The notes under the pieces are model-generated. The model saw only the letters and a program-made list of their open reading frames with translations, was not told where the DNA came from and searched no databases. Source: Arctopsyche grandis (lineage: Eukaryota > Arthropoda > Insecta > Trichoptera > Hydropsychidae). Taken from it: a stretch of 64,000 bases of DNA. The position numbers and the translations under genes are program-made. Of the stretch, positions 11,668-32,700 are shown one piece after another. The DNA is taken from positions 24,308,501-24,372,500 of the forward strand of contig NC_135358.1 in NCBI RefSeq assembly GCF_051622035.1, in the 5' to 3' direction. The stretch's first letter is position 1. Each line of letters starts with the position of its first letter.

Positions 11668-11952
11668 GGTGAACGGACTACTAGTCATATGTGAACCAGT
11701 CACAGGACAACCGGTCGCTGTAGATCGGTTACACGTGATCATCCGTCCCACTAAAACTGGTCACGCGAAAACTGGTCACACCCTAAAATCGGTCACGAGA
11801 AAACTGGTTAACCGATTTTAGGGTGTGACCAGTTTACTTGTGACCAGTTTTCTCGTGACCAGTTTTAGTGTGACGGGTGATCTCGTGTGACCGATCTAGA
11901 GCGACCGGTTGTCCTGTGACCGGTTCACATTTGACTAGTAATCACTGAACCA
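11668..11952. repeat. Fold-back repeat of the GACCAGTTTT family
   Basis: The two halves (about 11668-11806 and 11812-11952) are imperfect reverse complements meeting at GGTTAACC near 11807. Each arm reads outward from units such as GACCAGTTTTCTCGT and ends with CGATCTAGAGCGACCGGTTGT and TTGACTAGTAATCAC. The same outer arm is found at 4671-4750, which makes this an interspersed family. Confidence 0.85.
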
Positions 11953-12107
11953 CTAAGAGCTTAGCCCAGGAGAAGCTGTAACAACGCCCTCACGTTTTAT
12001 GCCGGTCTCCCTGTTGGCGCATGCACACTTTATCTCAGTAACTAGTTAGCTTCTAAGTCAGAAGGTCGATATTGCATAGATATTGTGGAGATCTTGTCGT
12101 CACTAAC

Positions 12108-12230
12108 TGAGGGGTGCGGGGGGTTTAACTAGCGGGGAAGTTGGGAAAAAAAACGACGACCGCTGCGTCGTAGGGAAAAAACCAATTTTTTTCCCAACTT
12201 CCCCGCTAGTTAAACCCCCCGCACCCCTCA
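12108..12230. repeat. Perfect 44-bp inverted repeat
   Basis: Arms 12108-12151 and 12187-12230 are exact reverse complements, beginning TGAGGGGTGCGGGGGG and ending at runs of A/T. They are separated by 35 bases containing CGACGACCGCTGCGTCG, which is itself partly self-complementary. The element lies between the DCAF10 homologue and Gcn2. The exact match implies either recent origin or ongoing arm homogenisation. Confidence 0.85.
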
Positions 12231-12767
12231 ATTAATGAAGACAATATCTCAGACCAAAAGCAGGCGTCAGGGCCCATCTATGTATTATATATCTATGGTA
12301 ACAACTTCAAAATGTTGATCAGACGCTTCTTCCAAAAAATTAAAAATTGACCAACTTTTACCCCTCGAAAAAAGTTAAAATGAGGTCCCTGCGATTGCAT
12401 CGAATAAAAATTGATGATAAAATATTATATCGCTATTAATTAGTCGTCAACAAAAGCACCATCAAGGGCATTATACTATCTTCCCAGAAATGTTCTGGGA
12501 TTATTTTTTTTTACTTTGAAACCCAAGTGGACACCGATCAATGACTGTTGTATGACTAAGCGACTGTAAATAACTAAAGCCAAAGGAAAACATTCGGTGA
12601 AGCGAAGTCGCAGCAGTAGTGAGAATTGTTTCCATGCGGCATATGGCCATGTTTGGTAAGATTAGGGGAGCTGTCACTATCCCGACCGCATTTAGTACTG
12701 GGAAGTGAGTGGGAGTGCTGTATAGTGAGGGTAGTGTTTACGCGAACAGGTGTTGTTGTTGTCTGCT

Positions 12768-22574
<9,807 letters not shown>

Positions 22575-23059
22575 TCTGTAATTTTCTATTTTTATTTTTA
22601 GATTTTCTTTTAAGTTTTTTTAAATAATAAATTTAATTTTCCTTTTAAAAGTGCCATTGATTAAATATGCATTTATTTGAAATTAAATATGTTCTGATAT
22701 TTATTTGTTGATTATGTGTGTAAAATTGTTTTATGATTTTTTTTTAATATGTGTGTATTTTTGTTACGTTATTGTTAAGTTTAACGTTCCTAAAACATTT
22801 TAATTGAATGTCAAAAAGGAAATGGAGGTGCTTCTAAACAAAGACATTTATTATAGAAATACTTTTTCATAGTGAAATATTTTTGTAAAACAATATATGT
22901 ATGTACCTAAGTATATTATTGATGTTTGAAACATAAATTTATTTTTTATTTATTTAATGTATTGTAAGATGTATGAATAAACAATGAAGCTTTATTGTGG
23001 TCTATGGTTGGTTTTTAGCAATATAATTTTTATGTTACTTTAGTGCACCAGAGTGGTCG
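22575..23059. other. Tail-to-tail 3' ends of Gcn2 and the SLC3A2_N-like gene
   Basis: AATAAA on the plus strand at 22976-22981 is the best polyadenylation signal for Gcn2, about 400 bases after its stop. AATAAA on the minus strand at 22991-22996 lies 64 bases after the stop of the small minus-strand gene. The two transcripts therefore probably end within a few tens of bases of each other or overlap. No further exon is visible here. Confidence 0.55.
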
Positions 23060-23455
23060 TCATTGACTTAAATGACTCGGATACAATACAGCTTTATCAA
23101 AAAAATTATCAGTCACCACGGTTTTGTTAGACGGGGTGCATTGTGGCGTGATTACAATTATCATGCCAGCACCTACAAACATCGTCAAAAGGAGCAACCA
23201 AAAAGTGAAAGCAAGGATCCCTCTGAGCCATTTCCAGAATGGGTCATTTTCTAGAAATAGTAATTCTTCCTTAGTGAGGCCAGGCGGTCGTCGAATTTTA
23301 TCTCTAGAAATTATGTATATTTAAAATAATTTTATTTGATTTTAAGTGTGTGAAAATATTTTTATATTGACTGACCTTGTATTTGGGATAGTATAGCAGT
23401 TTGCTATATCCGAATTTTTATTAACAAGGAGTGGAATACTCTCGTGGGTGATCAT
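23060..23455 (-). CDS. Two-exon 107-aa membrane protein, SLC3A2_N (CD98hc N-terminus) only
   Basis: Exon 1 is 23455-23376, starting ATG ATC ACC and ending at the donor AAG/GTCAGT. Exon 2 is 23303-23060, after the acceptor TTTCTAG, ending in TGA. The junction keeps frame and gives 107 aa. Residues about 35-83 align with the conserved N-terminal segment of CD98hc/SLC3A2: PPGLTKEELL, then NDPFW, one hydrophobic helix (AFTFWLLLLTMFVGAGMIIV) and a juxtamembrane cysteine in ITPQC. In human CD98hc the equivalent cysteine forms the disulfide with the amino-acid-transporter light chain. Normally about 400 residues of glucosidase-like ectodomain follow; here the protein stops 24 residues after the cysteine, and only 485 bases remain before Gcn2. 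It is either a stand-alone stub gene or a truncated paralogue with intact splicing. The frame is open for about 30 codons upstream of the ATG, so a longer N-terminus is possible. Confidence 0.72.
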
Positions 23456-23959
23456 TTCAGTGCACCAATATTTCGAGTGTTGATGGTTGAAATTCGACAC
23501 GTTTGTGAATCGAGTCCTATATGAACGAAAAGATACATTGAAATCTTAATCATAGCTTGAAGCACCTGACCTTTACTCTTAATTTTTTTTCCTTTAAGAT
23601 ATCACGTATTTATTTGCTTACTAAACATTTGCGTTTAAATCAATATTTAAGCCTAGTTTTATATCTAAATTCAAATTGACTGAATAGCTTATTGTTTATA
23701 TGATTAAAAAAATGTAAATACATATACGTATACAAAGCATTTTGAACAATGAAGCAGAAATATCGCGTAAAACAAAGGGATTTGATATTCTGAAATTGAT
23801 TTATTTAATAACATACATACATACATATAATATGTATGCCTTTTATCAGTCAAGGCTGTCTCATCTATCAGTTAGTCTGATTTTTGGCATTAAGTGACCC
23901 AGGAAATGAATATTCACATCTGATGTAAACAGAAGTACACAATTTGTCAAATGGTTTCA

Positions 23960-24489
23960 TTAACCGGCGTTGATCGGAGTTTTGCCAATAAGTTCATGGG
24001 CCTGAAAAACGACGATAGGCGTTGTATTTTGAGCACGTACAAAGTAAACTAGAATACTACCCGCTAAGCCTTTCTAGGCAGCATTAAAAAATCGTGTAAT
24101 TCATGTAATTCATTTGTCAACGTTTATAAAGACTGGTTTACACCGGAATTTCTAAATTTATAACCAGAGCAGAATTTCTCGATGGAAATCCCTAACTGCC
24201 GAGTATTTTAGATTGTGGCTTGGCATTTAGATTGTGAGCATTACATTTTAATGACAATGAAGAAGATGGAACTAGTTTTGGAAAAATACATTCATTAATA
24301 GACTTGTTTTGTTTATCTTATATTGTTGCAAGATATATTAGAGAGTCTATAACACACCTTTACAAAATTCGAAATCTTCGGCGGTAGTTATGTAGGGTTT
24401 TTTTGGATTAGCTACAATTTTTATTTCTAAATTTCTAAATAATTCTAGTTGGAAATGTTTGCAAAAAACGTCAGCACTCAAAGGGTTAA
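23960..24489. mobile_element. Possible piggyBac-like MITE (one good end)
   Basis: The right boundary reads, on the minus strand, TTAACCCTTTGAGTGCTGACG, a TTAA followed by a CCC-starting end as in piggyBac elements. A left TTAA at 23960-23963 is followed by CCGGCGTTGATCGGAGTTTTGC, which resembles the other end only loosely. There is no coding frame inside. The size of about 530 bp is inferred from this pairing. Confidence 0.35.
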
Positions 24490-24690
24490 CACTATATTTA
24501 AAGTGTTTTTTTTTTTTTTTTTTAAACTGATTTTCTGTTGATATGTACACTATGTAACAATAAAAAAGTCATGTACATTTATAAATAGTTAAATTTATTA
24601 ATAATAAATAACAAAATAACATATTATGATCAACATCAATATATAATATGCTCATTCGGTATTATATACACATGTATATATACATGTATA

Positions 24691-24692
<2 letters not shown>

Positions 24693-24767
<75 letters not shown>
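24693..24767. repeat. (TA)n microsatellite
   Basis: An uninterrupted TA run of about 75 bases, flanked by ATGTATATA variants. Confidence 0.95.
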
Positions 24768-24775
<8 letters not shown>

Positions 24776-26974
24776 GTACATATATATAGTGCAATTGCAA
24801 CCAATATATTATCGCACTGCATTCTTTGCAAGCGGTATCTAACAAGAGGGATGATTTTATTTTAATACAAAATAATAGATTCATACGAAAAAAAATTAAT
24901 TAATGTGATCAATAAACAAAAAAAAAATAAAACAAGCACTCTTAAAAACACAAAATGGTAAATACAATATTCAATATAAACATAAATAAATAATTACATT
25001 CTCCAATAGGCCTCATCGATAATAATAAAAATTAAAAATTAAAAAAACGTATTATTTATATATACATGGGAGATTATGTGTATTGGTTTTCAGTTGCATA
25101 TATGATTTTTACAAACATATACATACAATGGATAATATTACACCGATCTTGACCGACAGGCCGGAGTGACATTGAAAACAAAACCGCTTGCTTTCTCTCA
25201 ATTATTCTTTCATCTCTCATAATAGTACTCACAAACCAACACGCATCGTAGCCTTTTTTTTTCAAAAATACACTTTTATTATTCATTTCAAAAGTAAATC
25301 TCTAACAAATTTGTAAATAACAATATAATAATAGTTAAAAGAAAAATAAGAATGCATAACCTATATACAAGTTTTATTAGATTTGTTCAGACATTGTTAC
25401 AATCGTTTTATATTTTTTATTTGTTTGACCTCGAATAAGTTTCTTTAGTATGATACGGATCTCATATTTCTTCAGATGTCTAAAGTTAATATGTATGTAT
25501 TTGGTTTGGTTTAGGTAAGATTAGTAAAAATGTTCAAATACATTGAGTCATAAAACATTTACTGCTATATTAATTATTGTAATTTCACACAATTTCTGAA
25601 TAGTGTATGATTGGATAAATTGATCAGCGTCTTAAAATGTTTTATAAATTATGGATTAGTTTAGAAAATATGAAAAGAAAATTAAGGATAACGGAAGTCC
25701 ACTATTCTTCATTATGAGAGATATATCTCGCAAAACATTAAATATAATGTTTTGCGTTTTACAATATTTAAAAAATACTCATGGCCTGTTTATTTAAGTT
25801 TATTAAAAGAAGTGAATTAAAAGAGTTTGAAATATTGATCCGTAGTGAATATAAGTTTTGAAAAAAAGAATAAAACAAATCATTGTTAGACATTGTCTGA
25901 ATAAATCTTGAACACATCTCTTAAGCTATTTTGACTAGCCACCGCCCGGCGGATGGAAGAATAGCTGTTAGTTTTTGGATTTTTTCGATCATCAACTCGG
26001 CACACACTCGAACATGCATATTCTACAATGCGGACGGCAATAGTTCCATCTTCGAAGCATCAACGCTTAAAAACTTCAGTCAAGTTAAGTTGAGAGCGAA
26101 AGAAACGTATCGACGAGCGCATCGTATAAAGTCATGTAGTCGTGTAGTGTCATACATATATTTATAAATATGTAAATCATTTTTATCAAATAAATAACAT
26201 CTATTCTACTGATACATAAAATTATGGCATTACTTTACAAATCGTTACAATAAATTATACTTTAATTAACGATTTTTATATATGTATATGGTTTATATCA
26301 TATAACAATAAAACAAACATGAGCGGGGAATCGAGGAATAAGACAGGACGAAGAGAGGAAAAAATAGATTTTACACATCGGAATCGCTGCACAATTGTAT
26401 CGAAGGCGTTCAATGGTTGGAATGCGCAAACTCTGCAAGATTATTATAATTATACAATTGCATTTTTTGATTGATTTCGTCTATCGAGAAAGGTATGTTT
26501 AGCAGCCATGCCCATATGTTGTGAATACAAATATCACTTAGAAATTAACATTATAGAAAACTATCGTAAAATCGAGGATAAAATGCACGGGTCGTAAAAT
26601 TACAATAAAAATAAAAATATATAGATAAAAGCTTCGCGGTGTGATGTTGTTACAACCTTTCCATAAATATTTGATAAGGTAAACATAAAAAAATTAAAAA
26701 ACGAACACATTTAAATGTGAGAAAAATAATTGGACGGAAAATCGTCATTTGTGTGCGAAAGATTTATATGTATCAATATAATAACTTTTGTATTAAATTC
26801 GAAATATACATACATGTTTCTTTATGGAAAGGCAAACAACAATATCTACGTTGTGATTATTAATAATATAAAATCAAAGCACAATAGTAATAATATAATA
26901 TTAAAAAAAACCTTATTTACAATCACGCTTGATAATCATTGCGATTTCACAGTAACATTCTGGTGTCTTTTCGC

Positions 26975-26978
<4 letters not shown>

Positions 26979-27047
<69 letters not shown>
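26979..27047. repeat. (TA)n microsatellite
   Basis: An uninterrupted TA run of about 69 bases. Confidence 0.95.
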
Positions 27048-27050
<3 letters not shown>

Positions 27051-27195
27051 ATATCTACATTATGAAGTTAGTATGTAATAGGATTAAAATAACGATAGCA
27101 GATACATTACAGATATACAGTGAAACCCTTAACGTAGGTTCGGTTTAAACACTGTACGCTTGAGCGCTAAAATTAAATGTCACTGAACGTATTAC

Positions 27196-27374
<179 letters not shown>

Positions 27375-27451
27375 CATACATAACAGAAATTTAAACATTA
27401 AAATATTCATTATATTTTTAATAATATTTATGGAAAGTCTAAAACATTTAA

Positions 27452-27454
<3 letters not shown>

Positions 27455-27521
<67 letters not shown>

Positions 27522-27535
27522 CTTCATTACATATA
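27455..27535. repeat. (AT)n microsatellite
   Basis: An AT run of about 70 bases followed by ACATATAC and ATATATG variants. Confidence 0.95.
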
Positions 27536-27699
27536 TGTATATATGTACATATAAAAATAATGTAGTATGAAGTGTGTTATGTTTCAATTAGTTTTTTTTT
27601 CTTGAAGGTGTGTTAAGCTTGTTTGTGAATCTTATTTAACAATACACATATATGTATACATATGTAATTGCTTTTAATTATTCATTTAAATTATATATG

Positions 27700-27790
27700 T
27701 GCCCATAATTATGAAAGTGGTCTTTAAGCGATATTAAACGATAAAATCGACTTTTTTTCTTGACTTAGACCACTTTCATAATTATGGGCA
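27700..27790. mobile_element. 91-bp MITE-like inverted repeat
   Basis: Perfect 24-bp arms: 27700-27723 (TGCCCATAATTATGAAAGTG then GTCT) and its reverse complement at 27767-27790, separated by 43 AT-rich bases. The flanks are TA-rich, so a TA target duplication cannot be shown. Size and arms suit a very short MITE of Tc1/mariner type, which is inference. Confidence 0.6.
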
Positions 27791-29789
27791 TATATATATG
27801 TATATATGTATAGTAGTATGTATGCTATAATTAGTTACAAGAGTACTTAAGAAGTTTGAAGATAGATATACATACAAGCAACGTACAATGCTAACGAATG
27901 ATTTGCTATAAGATGTAATTTCAAAAAACTATTATTCTATACAAAAAATTGGTACTTGACAATGATTTTGGTTTTTTAATTTACTTTTAATTTGATTCTA
28001 AGTATATGCATATGTAAATAAATACATACATACATATATGTATATTTTTCAATACTTTGAGACATCTAGTTTAAAATTGTGATACACATGTTGAGATCTA
28101 TACAGAAAGAGATATCTATAGAAATACATAGAGACTGGTCAAGATGTGTGAAGACTACAGCATTTGTATTTTGAATAATTATTTGGTTACAATTAAATGT
28201 AGTTTCGAATTAGTATTAATGCGAGAAGTATTGTTTAGAAAGGTAATACAATAACAATAATAATATAATAGCCAAGTATTTAAAATCACTAATTTAGTTT
28301 TGGGATTAACATTATCACAGTACACATAATTGAAATTGCAGTTTTCGATCAATTTCGCACAGTTCCGTACATATATTTTTGAAATCTCTTTCCGATTGCA
28401 GTTCTTTATTTTATTACTTCTTTGTTTAAAAAGATTACACAATTTTTTAGTTTTGTACAATTATAGAACCAAGACTTAATGGTAAAAAAACTATTGTAGT
28501 GTAAATTTTAAAAATTGTTCGTTTTTTTAACTCTTCCTTGCGTTACGTTTATTTATTTGTAGGACGTACATACGAGTCCCAAATTACTAAACTCTAATGT
28601 GTCATTGTATATTACTCGTTTTTAATTATTAATAAAAATTATTCATCGCGCTAACCTCGAAATGTGGCCGAGATATTATATTTTATTATTTTTGTGTCAA
28701 AATCAGTCGAAATACAATAATACATGTATGTATTTTATTTTTATTATTTAATTATTTTTTTTAATTTCGGAATAAATCTAACTACGTCTAATAAAAACCA
28801 TACAAATACTACGGTATTTGTAAACTTTTCCAAAAAATTCAATATTCAATAAAAGAAAACGTAACAAGTAATAATAATTAAATAATGAAGAGGTTCCAAA
28901 TGTGATTTTTAATACCTGCCTTTTGTTCGACCAATGAAGTGAGTCTGTATATTATTTTGATTGGTTTTATGTGAAATAAAATAATTCTGATGATATATTT
29001 GTATTTCAATAGTAACGTTTATACATACATATGTAAATTAAAATATATGTATATAACACTTTGCACCATAGCCATGGCTGTGTTCTTTGCACGAGATGTA
29101 AGCAAGTGCAGGACAGTTAATCCCCTAATAATTTCACATACATATTCAAATATATATTCTATTTTTTTTATATCAATGTGTCATTCATAATCTCTTTTTA
29201 TTTATTTTTGCAATTAATTACATACTTCTTTACATTTTCTGGTCAAATCTTCTTCATTTTCACTTGGTCAATACGATTCACCACGTTTATTCTTTGAAGA
29301 GACGGGTCCCTCGCGATGATATGTGGATTTTTAGATCGCACGTTTTACACATATACACATAAATCTAATATTTGTTAAACCGCCGGCGAGTAAAGTGTTC
29401 CTGAAAAGTAATGTATAAAAAAATACATTTTTAAAAGCAAATAACCAATCGGACTATAAGTAGCCAGTATAATGTCTCAAGTGCAATAAAATAAATTTAA
29501 TTGTCGAATTAACAATTTTTACGCTGAAACACTTCGTCGACGTTGACCAAATCTGAAGTTCAAATATGACACACTTGATTTTATATGATGGATATAATTT
29601 TAATCGAATAAATTCGATTTAAATTAAGTAAAATGGTAACTAATCCATTCAAGAGTTTTTGATATTAAATATTACATCGGTATGATTACAAAAGAAAAAA
29701 AAAACGATAAATTATAATTTTAATATTATTTTAAATATGTTGCTTTTTCTTTTATTATAATATATCATACATATATATATGTAGGTACT

Positions 29790-32700
29790 TTAGAATCCTT
29801 CGATGTAATCGTAGGCCTCCAATGTAGACAGGATCAGGTAGATAAGCCAAAGGCCGAACATGAACGCAGCCGTTATGTACTTAAGTGTGACGTCTCCTCC
29901 GAGCTCACCACCAATGGATTTGTGCCTTCTAAGTAGCAGTATACAAATTGTGACCATTGCTTCTGAGCAGAAAATGGTCACTGAAAATGCGAGGCTGAAA
30001 ACATATATTTCAAGTTTAGGTGGTGGATATCTTTACTGTAACATTGAATTTGACCAAATAAATATTATATATGTGGTATGTACTCACTTTCCGGGATCAA
30101 TGAGGAACTTATTTCCGTGAGCGTTGTGATAGATAGCAGCTATGGACCAAGCGATACCGATGCCCAAGAAGACGTTGACGGCATTACTGCCTGTTACGTT
30201 ACCCACTGAAGCATCTGCGTATTTGTCTTGAATGGCGGCAACTTTGCTAGCAAACGTATCTATTGGAACAAATACATTATGTAATGAAATTAAATGTTGC
30301 TATTAAATATAATTATAATTTCATAGTGCATAACATTATAGAATAAATTAAATTGAAAGTATCTAATTTAGATTATAAATATTGAAGGATTATATTTATT
30401 AAAATGTAAATAAAATTTCAATGGCAATGTTAATATTATATATGGTTCTTTTGTGTCTTCTTCTTCTATCGAATATATACAGATAAACGTTTGTTTGTTG
30501 GTTTGTCTGCTATGCACATCTACAGCTTTTAATTTAGAATCATCATACATACATATATCCATATTTGTTATTCTCGATACTCTAACTTAGTCCATTTTCA
30601 ATCTTTTACAACCTTCATATAGTACTATAATTTACTAGCCGGTGTTGCTTGGGCTGATAATATTAAAAGGAAAAACCTTTCTAAGAGTTGCAAACCCTTC
30701 CAAATACCGTTTACAGTCTAAGTTAGGCTATAATATACCAAATTTGGTAGATCGAAGTTGAAAATTGTAGATTTTCAATATGGATACACAAACATTCATT
30801 TTTAGATATTATTAAAATGATTTGGATATAATAAAATTTATATTTTTCATTGGTACCCTTAAGGGTTGCCTCTGAGTGGCACCTATGGTACAAAAATTGT
30901 ACATATAAAAATTTATGGATTTATAAATTTTGAAATTATATTCAAATATTGGATGGTTTAGTCAATTTGATGAGGAATCGTTTCAATAATGAAATCAGAT
31001 ACATTGGCAAACTCTGATAGGAAACGATCGACTTTTAGTCTTTTAGTCACAAATATCCAAGTCTGACCAGCAGCACTACATAAATTATTCCAAATAAATT
31101 CTTTTCAATCCAGGTCAACCCAAGTCTTGAACCCGGGGACCTCACAGTGGTTAGGATTAACGAAACCACTGAGCTATACTGCTGGCTAATAAATGGGGAA
31201 TTATTTAATATATTATACATATATTATTGATTTTGGTTAGTATAAATATTTTAATAAATTAGTCAGTATATGGAAGTTAGGTTGGTTTACCAAAGACACT
31301 AACCAAATAAATATTTACCTGATAAAATTATATAAACATAATCGCATCAACCAAACAATATTTATGACAGAAAAAAATTATTCTCAACAGCAATATCGGC
31401 CATTCATTTTTGTAGACACTTGGGGGAAATGTGGGTTGTTGTTAGTTTGGCTATAGGAATACGAGTTGGATTGGTGCCCATACTTTATAATCTTATAATA
31501 ATTGAGCTCAGACCTGGGATACTGGTGCCGAGGGCCACGAAGACGATGGCCGTTACTGAGTCCTTAATGCCTAAGGTGCAGCCAAAGTGTGATGCAACAT
31601 CACCGATGATGGCCGTCACCACACCGATAGACAGGATAGACACAACGAAGCAGAGATACCCACCGGCAATATCTGAAATTTAAAATATTTATTAATATCA
31701 TTATAATTTTACCCTTACATGATATATTGTACATATGTATATGCACGTACATAAATATATCAAATAAGATTTTCTTAAATACCACATCTAGTAGGTAGAT
31801 ACATATGCACATATGTATGTATATGCATATTGAACTGGGAACATTTGTGCTATACACAGATATTGCAGATATAAAATGTTATATCAGCGCTCCTCGAAGA
31901 AGAAATATGGAAATAAATGGAAAAAAAGCATCCTCTGGCATTCGGTGCAGAAAGTGTGGAAGTCGGAAACTTTCGTGTCGAGAAAACTCAATTCGAACGT
32001 ACATATCATATACATATGTACATATGGTCGTTTTTTTTTTCTGAAAAGCGAGCTTCGTTTTGGTGAGTCGAATCCAATATCGACATTCGCATGGGAATCC
32101 AATCACCGAATCTGATCAGAGATTGGATTCCCAATTTATATGTTTATATAATATAATATACATATAAATATGTATGTAATATACGTACATATATTAAAAA
32201 GATTTCATATCCCAATAGTGAGTTAGTTTAATTGCTTTATATAATGAATTTATGTTGTTAGTAGGCTATATTCTCTTCAATTCGGTATTAGGCAAGCTTC
32301 GAGAATGTCAATAGAAATTACTTATGGACATTTAATATGAATGAAATTATTTTCTTATACAATTTCATCATTTTTTTTTACATTCCAAGGTTTTTATATG
32401 AAATCAATATATTATATTCGGGTCGTTGAATAAACTCTTTGTTTCTGTACTTGTCTCGTCGGTTTGGTACTGGAAGTATTTGAAAAATGTATAATTCATT
32501 CAAATGAATTAAAAACACAATATATGCAATTAGCTGTTATAAATAGAGGTAGGACCGGAAGCGTGCTTTTTCCAGGAATTAGAGTGTTTTGGGTCTATTT
32601 ACAGAGCTAGAGTGCAAACAAAAGGTTCATCATAAAAATGAACAAAGCACGGCGAACAATTAACGGTGAACGGAACGCTCCCGGTCCTACCTCTAGTTAT

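Noticed and set aside
23072-23324. Two plus-strand frames of 60-66 codons
   Set aside because: They are antisense to exon 2 of the SLC3A2_N-like gene, which has the family match and splice sites.
24636-24884. Open frames reading Ile-Tyr repeats on both strands
   Set aside because: They are translations of (TA)n microsatellites; the same pattern recurs at 26939-27148, 27177-27587 and 58879-59371.
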